Below, piece after piece: positions 44,335 to 52,886 of a stretch of DNA of 64,000 nucleotides. Origin of the DNA: Dyella kyungheensis. Lineage in GTDB: Bacteria > Pseudomonadota > Gammaproteobacteria > Xanthomonadales > Rhodanobacteraceae. Each line of letters starts with the position of its first letter. Position 1 is the first letter of the stretch. A model generated the notes under the pieces. That model did not search any database. It was not told the origin of the DNA and saw only the letters and a list, made by a program, of their open reading frames with translations. The stretch is from the NCBI RefSeq assembly GCF_016905005.1, contig NZ_JADIKC010000003.1, positions 941,630 to 1,005,629 of the forward strand, in the 5' to 3' direction. The translations under genes were made by a program, and so were the position numbers.

Positions 44335-44418
44335 CTGTAGGAGCGCACCCTGTGCGCGACTGCAGCGCTGGGATGTATCGCTTCGTAGGTTTGTCGCGCA
44401 CAAGGTGCGCTCCCACAG
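44335..44418. repeat. REP-like palindromic element, copy 1
   Basis: The 26-nt left arm starting CTGTAGGAGCGCACCCTG pairs with the right arm ending GGTGCGCTCCCACAG, with two mismatches, around a 32-nt centre containing GGGATGTATCGCT. Similar GTAGGAGCG-type repeats are common in Pseudomonas and xanthomonads. Confidence 0.85.
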
Positions 44419-44491
44419 TAGAGCTTCACTCCACTTCGCCCTCTTCCCTCCGGGGTGAGGGGCGGGTGCTTGCGGGAACGTGTGTGCTTTT

Positions 44492-44573
44492 CTGTGGGAG
44501 CGCACTTGTGCGCGACAGCCACGCCGGGATGTATCGCTCCGTCGGCTTGTCGCGCACAAGTGCGCTCCCACAG
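44492..44573. repeat. REP-like palindromic element, copy 2
   Basis: Arms of 25 nt (left begins CTGTGGGAGCGCACTTGTG) are perfectly complementary around a 32-nt centre that again contains GGGATGTATCGCT. It is in the same orientation as copy 1, 73 bp away. Confidence 0.88.
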
Positions 44574-44738
44574 ATTCACGGCCAAGCATAGTGTCAAGCG
44601 GCGATTTGAGATTTGCGCGGCTGGTCTTGTCAGAACGACTCCCAACGCTTTCTTTCTCTCTTGACGTGCATTGTGGATATGCAGAGCATGCGCGGCGCGC
44701 AGTGACATCTGCGGGAAACGTTTCGGCCAGGGAATGCT

Positions 44739-45332
44739 ATGAATCTTGCTTTATTCGATTTCGACGGCACCATCACCACGCGGGAGATGTTTCGTCCCTT
44801 TATCGAGTTTGCCGTGTCGGCGCGTCGTCGCAGGTTGGGTGGGGCCGTGCTCGCGCCCATGGTGGCCGGTTACAAGCTGGGCTGGGTGTCGCCCAACCTG
44901 ATGCGCGGAAGCGCGGTCCATGTTGGTTTTCGTGGCGTGCCTGAGGCGGAGGCGTTTGCGCGGGGCGCGGACTTTGCGCGCGAGGTGCTGCCCGGAGTGC
45001 TGCGCGATGAGGCGCTCGAGCGCATTGCCTGGCACAAGGCCCAGGGCGACCGGGTCGCGGTGGTCTCCGGCGGGTTGGACGTCTATCTGTCCCACTGGTG
45101 CCGCACGCACGAGCTGGAGTTGCTCTGTTCGCGGCTGGAATCGCGCGATGGCCGCCTCACCGGTCGTTATCGCGGCGAGCAATGCGTGAATGCCGAAAAG
45201 GCGCGCCGCGTGCGTGCAGCCTATGAGCTGGCGGATTATCCGGTGGTCTATGCGTACGGCGACACGCCGGAGGATCGCGAGCTGCTCGGCGTGGCTCATC
45301 GCCGCTACTTTCAATGGCAGGAAGTGAGCTGA
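44739..45332 (+). CDS. HAD-superfamily subfamily IB phosphatase
   Basis: This 197-residue phosphatase opens with the HAD motif I ALFDFDGTITT, where the first Asp is the nucleophile. Motif II lies in VAVVSGGLDVYLSHW, and motif IV in VYAYGDTPEDRELL with the late Asp. The HAD-IB subfamily includes phosphoserine phosphatase and lipid-phosphate phosphatases; this resembles the PSPase-like IB group (as in YfhB/PgpC and CicA). Substrate cannot be read from sequence. It stands alone behind the REP elements. Confidence 0.85.
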   Translation: MNLALFDFDGTITTREMFRPFIEFAVSARRRRLGGAVLAPMVAGYKLGWVSPNLMRGSAVHVGFRGVPEAEAFARGADFAREVLPGVLRDEALERIAWHKAQGDRVAVVSGGLDVYLSHWCRTHELELLCSRLESRDGRLTGRYRGEQCVNAEKARRVRAAYELADYPVVYAYGDTPEDRELLGVAHRRYFQWQEVS

Positions 45333-45421
45333 TCGACGGCTGACTCGAGTCCTTCACGTGGCGTGAATGGGACGGGTCATGAAATGCCCGGAGAGGTCCG
45401 AACACGGTGTGGGAGGCGCTC

Positions 45422-46195
45422 ATGAAAAGGCAATGGACCGGCATCATGGCTGTCGTTGTTGTTCCGCTTCCAGTCGGTGCGGCCCACGCCGCAACCATGG
45501 AGGACAAGGCCTCGCAGGAGGTGCTGGCCGCCATGGAACGAACGTCCACCTGGGGACACCCTGACCAGTACGGCGAATTCGTGGGGATGCAGGCTTATGC
45601 GGGCAAGGACTACGCCAGGGCGATGAAGTATTTCGAGATGGGCGCCCGCTATGCGGACAAGCTGTCCCAGCTCAGCATCGGACTGATGTACCTGCAGGGC
45701 GAGGGTGTCGCCAGGGATCCTGTCACCGCGTACGCGTGGCTGGCGCTGGCCGCGGAACGGAAATTCCCGCGCTACCTGGCCACGCGCGACGATGTGTGGA
45801 AACAACTGGACGACAGCCAGCGTCAACGGGCAAGCGTGCTGCTCGATCGACTGTTGGGCGAGTACGGCGATGCGGTGGCAAAGCCGCGCATGGAGCGAGC
45901 GCTGCGCGAGGCCAGGACCGGGATGACCGGATCGCTGGTCGGTTACGGCGCGCCCGAGGTCAGCTCGCTGACGATGGCTCAGTTTGCCGCGGCGAACGCT
46001 TCTCTTGGGCGATTGGGCGGCGCGCTGCCGACGTGCGGCGCTCGATCCATCGACGGCGCGCCCATAACGGGATGCGGGAATATCTACGTGGCCTGGCGCT
46101 GGGACCCCAGGCAGTACTTTCGCATTCGCGATGCGGTCTGGTACGGCACGGTTACCGTGGGCGCGCTGGAACAGGATCGGGACGCGACCCACTGA
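45422..46195 (+). CDS. Secreted protein with a Sel1-like repeat
   Basis: This 257-residue protein has a signal peptide (MKRQWTGIMAVVVVPLPVGA, cleavage after AHAA). Residues about 60-115 contain a Sel1-like helical repeat: YARAMKYFEMGARYADKLSQ, then LSIGLMYLQGEGVARDPVTA and YAWLALAAERK. Such repeats mediate protein contacts in the envelope. The C-terminal part, with a CGARS...GCGNIY pair of cysteines, is unrecognised. The ATG at 45422 follows GGGAGG at a good distance. Function is unknown. Confidence 0.75.
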   Translation: MKRQWTGIMAVVVVPLPVGAAHAATMEDKASQEVLAAMERTSTWGHPDQYGEFVGMQAYAGKDYARAMKYFEMGARYADKLSQLSIGLMYLQGEGVARDPVTAYAWLALAAERKFPRYLATRDDVWKQLDDSQRQRASVLLDRLLGEYGDAVAKPRMERALREARTGMTGSLVGYGAPEVSSLTMAQFAAANASLGRLGGALPTCGARSIDGAPITGCGNIYVAWRWDPRQYFRIRDAVWYGTVTVGALEQDRDATH

Positions 46196-46370
46196 TGCCG
46201 CAGGCACAAAGGCTTGTGCATCCCTCCTGATATGGGGTCTTCGACGACAAGCTGGGCGCGGGCCCGGCGATGCCGTGCCCCAAAGGTCATTCTTGCGGCG
46301 AACATGGCCGGCGGGCGACAGTAGGGCGTTCGTCCGGGCACGTGTTTGTCGCAGAGCCAAGGGGAGGCAC

Positions 46371-47177
46371 ATGCAGACAAGTCGAGGGGTAGTGCTGGCC
46401 AAGGCAGTGGCGGTAGTCGCGGTGTTGTTTGCCGCGCTCTCGGTACGCGACCTGGCCGCGATGGCAGGCGTGAAGATTCCGGGCCTGCCGATGTCGTCGT
46501 ATGGCGGATCGAGCATGGACAATCTGCTCGCCGTGCTGCTGGTGCTGATCGCTTTGTTGCTCTTGAGGCCACGCCATGCAGGCCTTTCGGTCGCGCGCCT
46601 GTTCGGCTTGGACGCCACGGGATGGAAAGCGCCTTTGTGGATGTTGCTGGCCACCTTGCCGTTCTGGGTGGGATGCGCGGTGACCGGCAAGCTGCAATCG
46701 AGCATCGATTGGCGAGGCATGCTGTTCACGGCGTTGCTGTTCCCGCTGGCCGAAGAACTGGTGTTCCGCGGTTTCGGTTTCATCTTTACCCGTCGCGCGC
46801 TGCGCTGGCCCTTGCTGCCGGCCGTGCTGGTGCAGGCGCTGGTGTTCGGCTGGGTGCACTGGGCGGGCATGGAGGACAGCGAGCTGGCGATGCAGGTGTT
46901 CGCCATCACTTTCCTGGGTGGCATCGTGTTCGCGGTCGTCGATGCGATGGATGGTTACACCTTGTGGTGCGGCCTGATCCTGCATGTCTCGCTCAATGCG
47001 GCGTGGGATGTGTTCGACGTGGCGCCTTCGGCGGCCACGGGTTGGCTGGGCAATGGGTTGCGCGTGCTGAGTGCGGCGCTGGCGATCGGTGGCGTGTGGC
47101 TGTTGCGTCGGCGGTCGCGTCGTGCGTCCATGCAGGGATTGAATGGCAAAGTGGCGCCGGTGCGTCCGTTGAGCTGA
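46371..47177 (+). CDS. CPBP-family intramembrane glutamic protease
   Basis: This 268-residue integral membrane protein has about eight helices and the CPBP (CAAX protease and bacteriocin-processing) motifs: Glu128-Glu129 with Arg133 in LAEELVFRGFGF, a His in VFGWVHWAGM, and a third His/Asn motif in LHVSLNAAWD. Members cleave within the membrane or process peptides, and some give bacteriocin immunity. GGGGAGG precedes the start. It is not beside a bacteriocin gene. Its substrate is unknown. DUF4386 follows 39 bp downstream. Confidence 0.88.
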   Translation: MQTSRGVVLAKAVAVVAVLFAALSVRDLAAMAGVKIPGLPMSSYGGSSMDNLLAVLLVLIALLLLRPRHAGLSVARLFGLDATGWKAPLWMLLATLPFWVGCAVTGKLQSSIDWRGMLFTALLFPLAEELVFRGFGFIFTRRALRWPLLPAVLVQALVFGWVHWAGMEDSELAMQVFAITFLGGIVFAVVDAMDGYTLWCGLILHVSLNAAWDVFDVAPSAATGWLGNGLRVLSAALAIGGVWLLRRRSRRASMQGLNGKVAPVRPLS

Positions 47178-47216
47178 GCGCCGGGGATTTCAACGCAGTC
47201 CGGGGAGATGCCGTTC

Positions 47217-47924
47217 ATGACCACGCTCAAGCGTGACGCCCGTATCGTCGGGTTGATCTACCTGGCACTGATCGTGTCGGCACCGTTCCGCCTGATCTAC
47301 ATTCCAGGCGCATTGTTCGTGCATGGCGATTCGGCAACGACCGCCCACAACATCGCCAGTCACGAACTGATGTTCCGGTTGGGCATCTTCGGCGATCTGG
47401 TCACCGGCGTAGTCAGCCTGTTGCTCACCTTCTCGCTGTACCACCTGTTCAAGGACGTCGACAAAAAGCTCGCCGCGCTGATGTTCGTGTTCGGCTTCAT
47501 GGATACGCCGCTGTACTTCTTCAACACGATCAACGACGTGGGCGCTCTGCTCGCGGTCAATGGCGCCGACTTCCTGGCCTCCTTCAGCCAGGCGCAGCGC
47601 GAAGGGCTGATGACGCTGTTCCTGCGCATGCATGGGGAGGCGATCTCGTGCGCGGAAATGTTCTGGGGCCTGTGGTTGTTTCCGCTGGCGTGGCTGGTGA
47701 TCAAATCGCGCTTCGTGCCGCGCCTGCTGGGGTATTGGTTGATCCCCAACGGCCTGGCCTATCTGGCGCTGTGCGTGTCCGGCGTGGTGTTTCCGGCCGT
47801 CGAGGACACCGTCAGCCAGTTCGCCTTCCCGCTGCAGCTGGCCGAAGTGGCGTTCGCGCTGTGGCTGGTGATCATGGGTGCCAAGCCCCGTGCCGACGGC
47901 TTGGCCATGCCAGCGCGAAGCTAG
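47217..47924 (+). CDS. DUF4386 family membrane protein
   Basis: This 235-residue protein has about six membrane helices and the DUF4386 pattern: ARIVGLIYLALIVSAPF, MFRLGIFGDLVTGVVSLLLT and GLWLFPLAWLVIKSRFVPR. The function of this family is unknown. Two in-frame ATGs exist; I chose 47217 because the GGGGAG ribosome site abuts the one at 47208 too closely. It likely shares a transcript with the CPBP protease gene. Confidence 0.8.
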   Translation: MTTLKRDARIVGLIYLALIVSAPFRLIYIPGALFVHGDSATTAHNIASHELMFRLGIFGDLVTGVVSLLLTFSLYHLFKDVDKKLAALMFVFGFMDTPLYFFNTINDVGALLAVNGADFLASFSQAQREGLMTLFLRMHGEAISCAEMFWGLWLFPLAWLVIKSRFVPRLLGYWLIPNGLAYLALCVSGVVFPAVEDTVSQFAFPLQLAEVAFALWLVIMGAKPRADGLAMPARS

Positions 47925-48066
47925 GTCGGCCGTCTCGTCGTAGCGATCGCAAAGTTTTGCCCCTGCCTTACGGCACTGGTCACGCACCGGTCGATTGCCG
48001 CATCAATGGGGTTTCGCCCGTGCGTTGCGGCGGGCGGTCCCCGTGGATCTTTGCGTGAGAATATCG

Positions 48067-49626
48067 ATGAATCCTGATCTGCCTGTTCGAGGTCGTTTCG
48101 CCCGCATGGGGCGTGGAGCTGTGTGGTGCGCGGCCGTTTTCGCGCTGGGCGTCGCCTTGTCGCCGTGGGCGGCGATCGCGGCCGAAGGCAAGGATGCCAA
48201 GCCGGCCGCCGAAGCGGCCGACAAGAAGTCCGACGGCGACCTGCCGCCGCTGCCCGCCGACAAGACCATCAAGCAGAGCGTGCGCGTGAGTGGCCGCACG
48301 GTGTCCTACGAGGCCACCGTCGGCACCATCGAAGTGCGCAACGCCAAGGGCAAGAAGATCGCCGACGTGGTCTACACTTCGTACGTGGTGCCGGGCAGCG
48401 ATCCGCATCGCCCGGTCACCTTCGCCTTCAATGGCGGTCCGGGCGCTTCGTCGGTGTACCTCAACATGGGCGCGATCGGTCCCAAGCGCATCCAGTTCGG
48501 CGTGGACGGCGATGCGCCGTCCGATGCGGCGATCACCAAGGACAACCCCAACACCTGGCTCGACATGAGCGACCTGGTGTTCATCGATCCGGTCGGCACC
48601 GGCTTCTCGCGTTCGCTGGAAGACGACGAGCAGACCAAGAAGGACTTTTACTCCACCGAAGCTGACATCAAGTATCTGTCGCGCGTGGTGTACGACTGGC
48701 TGGTCAAGCACGGTCGTCTGCGTGCGCCCAAGTACGTGATGGGCGAAAGCTACGGCGGCTACCGCGCGCCGCGCATCGCCTATGAATTGCAGTCGCGCAT
48801 GGGCGTGGGCGTGAACGGCCTGGTGATGGTGTCGCCGTATCTCGATCCGGCTGCCATCGGCGATGGCGATTCGCTGTCGCCGCTGCCGTGGATGATCAAC
48901 CTGCCGTCGATGACCGCCGCGCGCCTGGAAAGCCAGGGCAAGCTCACGCCGGCCGCGATGGCCGACGTCGAAACCTACGTGCGCACGCAGTTCGTCACCG
49001 ATTTCCTGGCGGGCCGTTCGGACCCCGGCGCGATCGGTCGCATGGTGCAGAAGGTCTCGGCCTATACGGGCCTGGATCCGGCCGTGGTCTCGCGCCTGGA
49101 CGGCCGTGTCGACATCGCCACGTATCTGCGCGAGATCCATCGCAACGAGAAGAAGATCGGCAGCGTCTACGACTCCAACGTCACCGCGTTCGATCCGTTC
49201 CCGGGCTCGGCCGATCGCCAGTCGGGCGACCCGATCCTCGAAGCGTTGCTCGCTCCCGCCACCAGCGCCATGGTGGATTTCGTGACGCGCGAAGTGGGCT
49301 GGAAGACGGATGCGCACTACGAAGCGCTGTCGTATGCGGTCAACAGGGCGTGGGATCGCGGTAACGCCGACGACAAGCCGGTGGCTGACCTGCGCAAGGC
49401 GATCGGCAACGATCCGAACATGAAGGTGCTGATCGCGCACGGCTACAACGATCTGTCGTGCCCGTTCTTCACTTCGCGCCTGATCATCGACCAGATGCCG
49501 ACGTTCGGCCAGGCGCAGCGCGTGAAGCTGTCGGTCTATCCGGGTGGCCACATGTTCTACAGCCGTCCGGGCAGCGCCGAGTCGTTCAAGGCGGATGCGG
49601 CTGCGCTGTACGGCAGCACCAAGTAA
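48067..49626 (+). CDS. Serine carboxypeptidase-like S10 family peptidase, secreted
   Basis: This 519-residue protein starts with a basic region and a long hydrophobic stretch ending AIAAEG, a signal peptide. It has the S10 oxyanion motif FNGGPGASS and the catalytic Ser228 in VMGESYGGYR. The later Asp and His appear in GYNDLSCPFF and YPGGHMFYS. It would trim C-terminal residues from peptides in the periplasm. S10 proteins are common in xanthomonads. The ATG at 48067 is chosen because it starts the basic n-region; a leaderless start is unlikely. A strong terminator follows. Confidence 0.92.
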   Translation: MNPDLPVRGRFARMGRGAVWCAAVFALGVALSPWAAIAAEGKDAKPAAEAADKKSDGDLPPLPADKTIKQSVRVSGRTVSYEATVGTIEVRNAKGKKIADVVYTSYVVPGSDPHRPVTFAFNGGPGASSVYLNMGAIGPKRIQFGVDGDAPSDAAITKDNPNTWLDMSDLVFIDPVGTGFSRSLEDDEQTKKDFYSTEADIKYLSRVVYDWLVKHGRLRAPKYVMGESYGGYRAPRIAYELQSRMGVGVNGLVMVSPYLDPAAIGDGDSLSPLPWMINLPSMTAARLESQGKLTPAAMADVETYVRTQFVTDFLAGRSDPGAIGRMVQKVSAYTGLDPAVVSRLDGRVDIATYLREIHRNEKKIGSVYDSNVTAFDPFPGSADRQSGDPILEALLAPATSAMVDFVTREVGWKTDAHYEALSYAVNRAWDRGNADDKPVADLRKAIGNDPNMKVLIAHGYNDLSCPFFTSRLIIDQMPTFGQAQRVKLSVYPGGHMFYSRPGSAESFKADAAALYGSTK

Positions 49627-49643
49627 GCGGATCACCGTTAAAG

Positions 49644-49681
49644 AAAAGGCCGCGCTCCGGGTGGAGCGCGGCCTTTTTGTT
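49644..49681 (+). terminator. Rho-independent terminator after the S10 peptidase gene
   Basis: AAAAGGCCGCGCTCC and GGAGCGCGGCCTTTTT form a 15-bp stem around GGGT, with further T-rich sequence after it. Confidence 0.93.
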
Positions 49682-49743
49682 TGTTTGCCTGGAAGGAACC
49701 CGGTCGCTCAAAATCTCGTTGATGCCTTCATCTTCCTCAGCGC

Positions 49744-49925
49744 CATTCCGGCGCAGGCCGGAGGCGTTCAACAACAGCGAAGCTGGTCATCCAGTAGCCG
49801 TGGTACCCGGTGGTCGCGACGGCCCGGAGCAAAAGTTCGGTGAAACTCACGGCGACAGCCGACTCACGACGCCACTGGATGACCAGCTTCGCTGTTATAG
49901 AGCGCCTCCGGCCTGCGCCGGAATG
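49744..49925. repeat. Long inverted repeat, two 52-nt arms around 78 bp
   Basis: The left arm (49744-49795) begins CATTCCGGCGCAGGCCGGAG; the right arm (49874-49925) is its reverse complement with 3 mismatches in 52. Each arm contains a smaller palindrome CCGGCGCAGGCCGG. The 78-bp centre shows no gene. It resembles the CATTCCGGCGCAGGCCGGAATCC type of intergenic repeat known in many proteobacteria. Confidence 0.85.
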
Positions 49926-49971
49926 ACGGTGAGGGAAACGGGTAGCGCTAGACAAGATTGTGGACAACCGC

Positions 49972-51000
49972 TCAGAGATCCACATCCTGCGGCGAGCGCA
50001 CGATAAAACCCCGCGCCTTGAGCTTGGCCAGATAGCCGTCGTCCGAAAGCAGCTGATCCAGCGACAGCACGGCCACCGTGCTGCGATTGCGTACGAGAGC
50101 CGCCTCGGCGGCATCCATCCAGGCCGTCTCGATGCGCTGCGGCAGGTCCGGGATATTGAGCTGCTTCTCGAAATCGCCGTTGATCGCCGCGACGATGCAC
50201 GGCTCGTAACTGCGGTGCGGCATCAGGCTCTCCAGGGTCTTCATGTCGCCTGTGGCCCATGCATTGGCGCGCTGGGTCAGCTTGGGCATGTCCTGTTCGA
50301 CCAGACGCATGGTTTCGTCGAGACAGGCGATGCCTTTCTGCTGGTCCTGGTCGATGCTGGTGCTCGGTGGCGCATGGGTGACCAGCAGCTCGTAGCGCAC
50401 GGCGATGACGCGATTGCCGTGCCGGCGCGCCAGCTTCTGCACCATGTCGGCAACGTCGATGTCGTTGGTCAGGTCGTCCGCCGCCAGCGCCTTCTCGTAA
50501 AGCTGCTGGGCAACGATCATCGGACGCATGAATTCGAGCGCGTCGTCGTCGCGCAGGTATTGGTGGCGCAGGGCCAACCAGCGCGTGTACATCTCCGGCG
50601 ACAGCAGTCCCTGCAAGGTGGCGCCGCCCGGATTGAGCTTGGCCGACGGCTGCAGGGCGAGTCGCGAGAACAGGCTGGGCGGCATGCGCAGGCGTGCCGA
50701 CGGTGCTTCGAGCAACTCGGTGGAACGGCTCAGGGCCGTTTCGAGTTTTGTCCATTGCCATTCGGCATGCTTGGGCAGCGGCGACAAGGTGCCGACGATC
50801 CACAGCACATGCGTGCCGCGCCGCACTTCCCACAGCGCCGGTCCGGGCTGCTCGCCGCGAACGGTCACTGTCTGCAATTCGACGGCGCTGGCAGGCAACG
50901 GTGGCGTAACGGCGGTGGCGGCTGGCGCGGGCGCGTTCTGAGTCCACGCACTGGTGGCCAACAGCAGCATGCCGAGGCATAAAACGGTCTTCGCGTGCAT
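49972..51000 (-). CDS. TraB/GumN family protein, secreted
   Basis: This 342-residue protein has a signal peptide (TVLCLGMLLLATSAWTQNAP) and the TraB/GumN domain: LWEVRRGTHVLWIVGTLSPL, then MRPMIVAQQLYEKAL, and a later RNRSTVAVLSLDQLLS. The fold is related to Tiki proteases, and GumN is encoded at the xanthan locus end in Xanthomonas, though without a proven role. The first GxH motif reads GTLSPLP, lacking the His expected in GxxHxLP, so metal-dependent activity may be lost. The in-frame ATG at 51000 begins the signal peptide. Confidence 0.8.
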   Translation of the reverse strand: MHAKTVLCLGMLLLATSAWTQNAPAPAATAVTPPLPASAVELQTVTVRGEQPGPALWEVRRGTHVLWIVGTLSPLPKHAEWQWTKLETALSRSTELLEAPSARLRMPPSLFSRLALQPSAKLNPGGATLQGLLSPEMYTRWLALRHQYLRDDDALEFMRPMIVAQQLYEKALAADDLTNDIDVADMVQKLARRHGNRVIAVRYELLVTHAPPSTSIDQDQQKGIACLDETMRLVEQDMPKLTQRANAWATGDMKTLESLMPHRSYEPCIVAAINGDFEKQLNIPDLPQRIETAWMDAAEAALVRNRSTVAVLSLDQLLSDDGYLAKLKARGFIVRSPQDVDL

Positions 51001-51098
51001 CCGGCAAGCTCCTTGAAAGGACGCGACGGCTAAAGCCCGCCGAGGCGGGCTCCCTGGTTCAATGATAGCCGTGGTTGTGGCGTCGGAGCTGTTAACGC

Positions 51099-52682
51099 TC
51101 AGAAGACCTGGCGGAAGACAACGTACAGCCCGCCGGCCAGCAGGATCGAGGCGGGCAGGGTGAGCACCCAGGCCATCAGCAGGTTGCGTACGGTCGCCCA
51201 TTGCAGGCCCGAACCGTTGGCCGCCATGGTGCCGGCGACGCCCGAGGTGAGCACATGGGTGGTGCTGAGCGGCAGGTGGTAGATGTCGCCCACCTGGATC
51301 AGCGTCATCGCCACCAGTTCCGCCGAGGCACCCTGGGCGTAGGTGAGGTGTTCCTTGCCGATCTTCTCGCCCACCGTCACCACGATGCGCTTCCAGCCCA
51401 CCATGGTGCCCAGGCCCAGCGCGAGCGCCACTGCCACCTTCACCCACGGCGGGATGAACTGGATCGCCTGCGCGCCCAGTCCGCGCCAGCTGGTCAGCGT
51501 GGCGGTCTGTTCCTTGTTGAGCCCCGGCTGGGACAGCAGCAGCGGAATGGCGGCATTGGCGAGATAGATGTCGTTGCGCACGTTGCCCATCTGCTCCGGC
51601 GGCACCGATTTCAGCGACGAGCGATTGCCCACCTGGTGGTCGATCTGCCCGATCAGCTGGGCCAGCGCCGGTGCCGTGTTCGGCTGCGCGGCATGTTGCT
51701 GCACGGCGGTGGTCACCACGGCGCGCGGATCGCCGTCGAACGTCACCTTGCCGGCGATGCCGCTCAGCACCTGCTGCGTGTCCACCGACACCTGGTGGAA
51801 GGTCTTGACCTCGCCACCCGAGACGGCGCCGTTCAACGCATACGCCGTGGGCACCGTGCCGATCAGGATCAGCATGATCAGGCCCATGCCCTTCTGGCCG
51901 TCGTTGGAGCCATGACTGAAGCTCACGCCAGTGCAGGTAAACACCAGCAAGGCGCGGATCGGCCACGGCGGCGGCTTCTTGCCTTCCGGTGCGCGATACA
52001 GCGCGGGAATCTTCACCAGCGACTTGAGCAACAGCATCAGCAGGCCGGCCAGCAGGAAACCGGCGACCGGCGAGAACACCAGGCCGCGGAACACGCCCAT
52101 GGCGGCATCCCAGTTCACGCCGCTGGTGCCGCTATGCGTGGAGATCAGCTGATTGGCCAGACCCACGCCGATGATCGAGCCGATCAGCGTGTGCGAAGAG
52201 GAATTGGGCAGGCCGAAATACCAGGTGCCGAGGTTCCACAGGATCGCCGCGATCAGCAGCGCGAACACCATCGCGAAACCGGCCTGACCACCCACCTGCA
52301 GGATCAATTCCACCGGCAGCAACGACACCACGGTGAAGGCCACCGCGCCGGAGGAAAACAAGACGCCGAGGAAGTTGAACGTGCCCGACCAGATCACCGC
52401 CATATTGGCCGGCATCGAATTGGTGTAGATCACCGTGGCCACCGCATTGGCGGTGTCGTGGAAACCGTTGACGAATTCGAAGCCCAGCGCGATCAGCAGC
52501 GCCACGCCCAGCAGCAGGAAGGGCGCAATCGAACGGACATGGACGACCGCCAGATCCTGTACCAGGCTCAGCCCGGCATACCCCGCGCCGATCAGCAGGA
52601 TCACACCGAAGATCAGCGCAAATAGCCGTCCGGAACCCTGGCGTGGTGGAGCGGCGGAGACGACGGCGGCTTCGGTCTGCAT
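51099..52682 (-). CDS. Inorganic phosphate transporter (Pit family)
   Basis: This 527-residue membrane protein takes up metal-phosphate with protons. The two PiT signature motifs are ALGFEFVNGFHDTANAVATV near residues 65-85 and TGVSFSHGSNDGQKGMGLIM in the second half, together with LPLSTTHVLTSGVAGTMAA. Roughly ten membrane helices flank a central soluble loop of about 150 residues (residues about 290-420), longer than in E. coli PitA. No phoU-like gene is adjacent. Confidence 0.93.
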   Translation of the reverse strand: MQTEAAVVSAAPPRQGSGRLFALIFGVILLIGAGYAGLSLVQDLAVVHVRSIAPFLLLGVALLIALGFEFVNGFHDTANAVATVIYTNSMPANMAVIWSGTFNFLGVLFSSGAVAFTVVSLLPVELILQVGGQAGFAMVFALLIAAILWNLGTWYFGLPNSSSHTLIGSIIGVGLANQLISTHSGTSGVNWDAAMGVFRGLVFSPVAGFLLAGLLMLLLKSLVKIPALYRAPEGKKPPPWPIRALLVFTCTGVSFSHGSNDGQKGMGLIMLILIGTVPTAYALNGAVSGGEVKTFHQVSVDTQQVLSGIAGKVTFDGDPRAVVTTAVQQHAAQPNTAPALAQLIGQIDHQVGNRSSLKSVPPEQMGNVRNDIYLANAAIPLLLSQPGLNKEQTATLTSWRGLGAQAIQFIPPWVKVAVALALGLGTMVGWKRIVVTVGEKIGKEHLTYAQGASAELVAMTLIQVGDIYHLPLSTTHVLTSGVAGTMAANGSGLQWATVRNLLMAWVLTLPASILLAGGLYVVFRQVF

Positions 52683-52759
52683 GACATGCCCTTGTGGTCG
52701 GTCTCGCGCAAGCTAAGCACTCGCGCAAGACAGATACGTGACAGTCGAAAAGGGGAAGC

Positions 52760-52867
52760 CGCCCGCTGCGCGGCCTGTAAATGGTAAAGGGTAAAGTGAG
52801 AAAAGGGCCTGCAGCTCACCTGCTGACCGTTCTTCCCATTTACCCTTTACAGCCCGCGTAGCGGGCG
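52760..52867. repeat. Intergenic imperfect palindrome with TGTAAA-type arms
   Basis: CGCCCGCTGCGCGGCCTGTA at the left pairs with the reverse complement at the right end (CGCCCGCTACGCGGGCTGTA, two mismatches); the matched arms then read TAAAGGGTAAA-like sequence, with a small insertion on one side. It fills most of the pit-aldehyde dehydrogenase spacing. Confidence 0.7.
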
Positions 52868-52886
52868 ATTACCTATTCACCGCCGC

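Larger units (their letters stand above)
44181..44738. other. Intergenic region with two REP-like palindromes
   Basis: This 558-bp region between the AraC gene and the HAD phosphatase gene has no convincing coding sequence. It holds two long palindromic elements and, between them, a pyrimidine/purine-biased stretch (CCTCTTCCCTCCGGGGTGAG). No promoter is clear; transcription of the phosphatase gene must start near 44650-44738. Confidence 0.7.
49627..49971. other. Intergenic region with a terminator and a long inverted repeat
   Basis: This 345-bp region between the convergent S10 and TraB/GumN genes has no coding sequence I can support. It contains a strong terminator at 49644-49681 and a 182-bp imperfect palindrome at 49744-49925. 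Confidence 0.75.

Noticed and set aside
46371-47177. CPBP protease as a bacteriocin-immunity or abortive-infection system
   Set aside because: There is no bacteriocin, toxin or phage gene nearby, and the family is widespread in housekeeping contexts.
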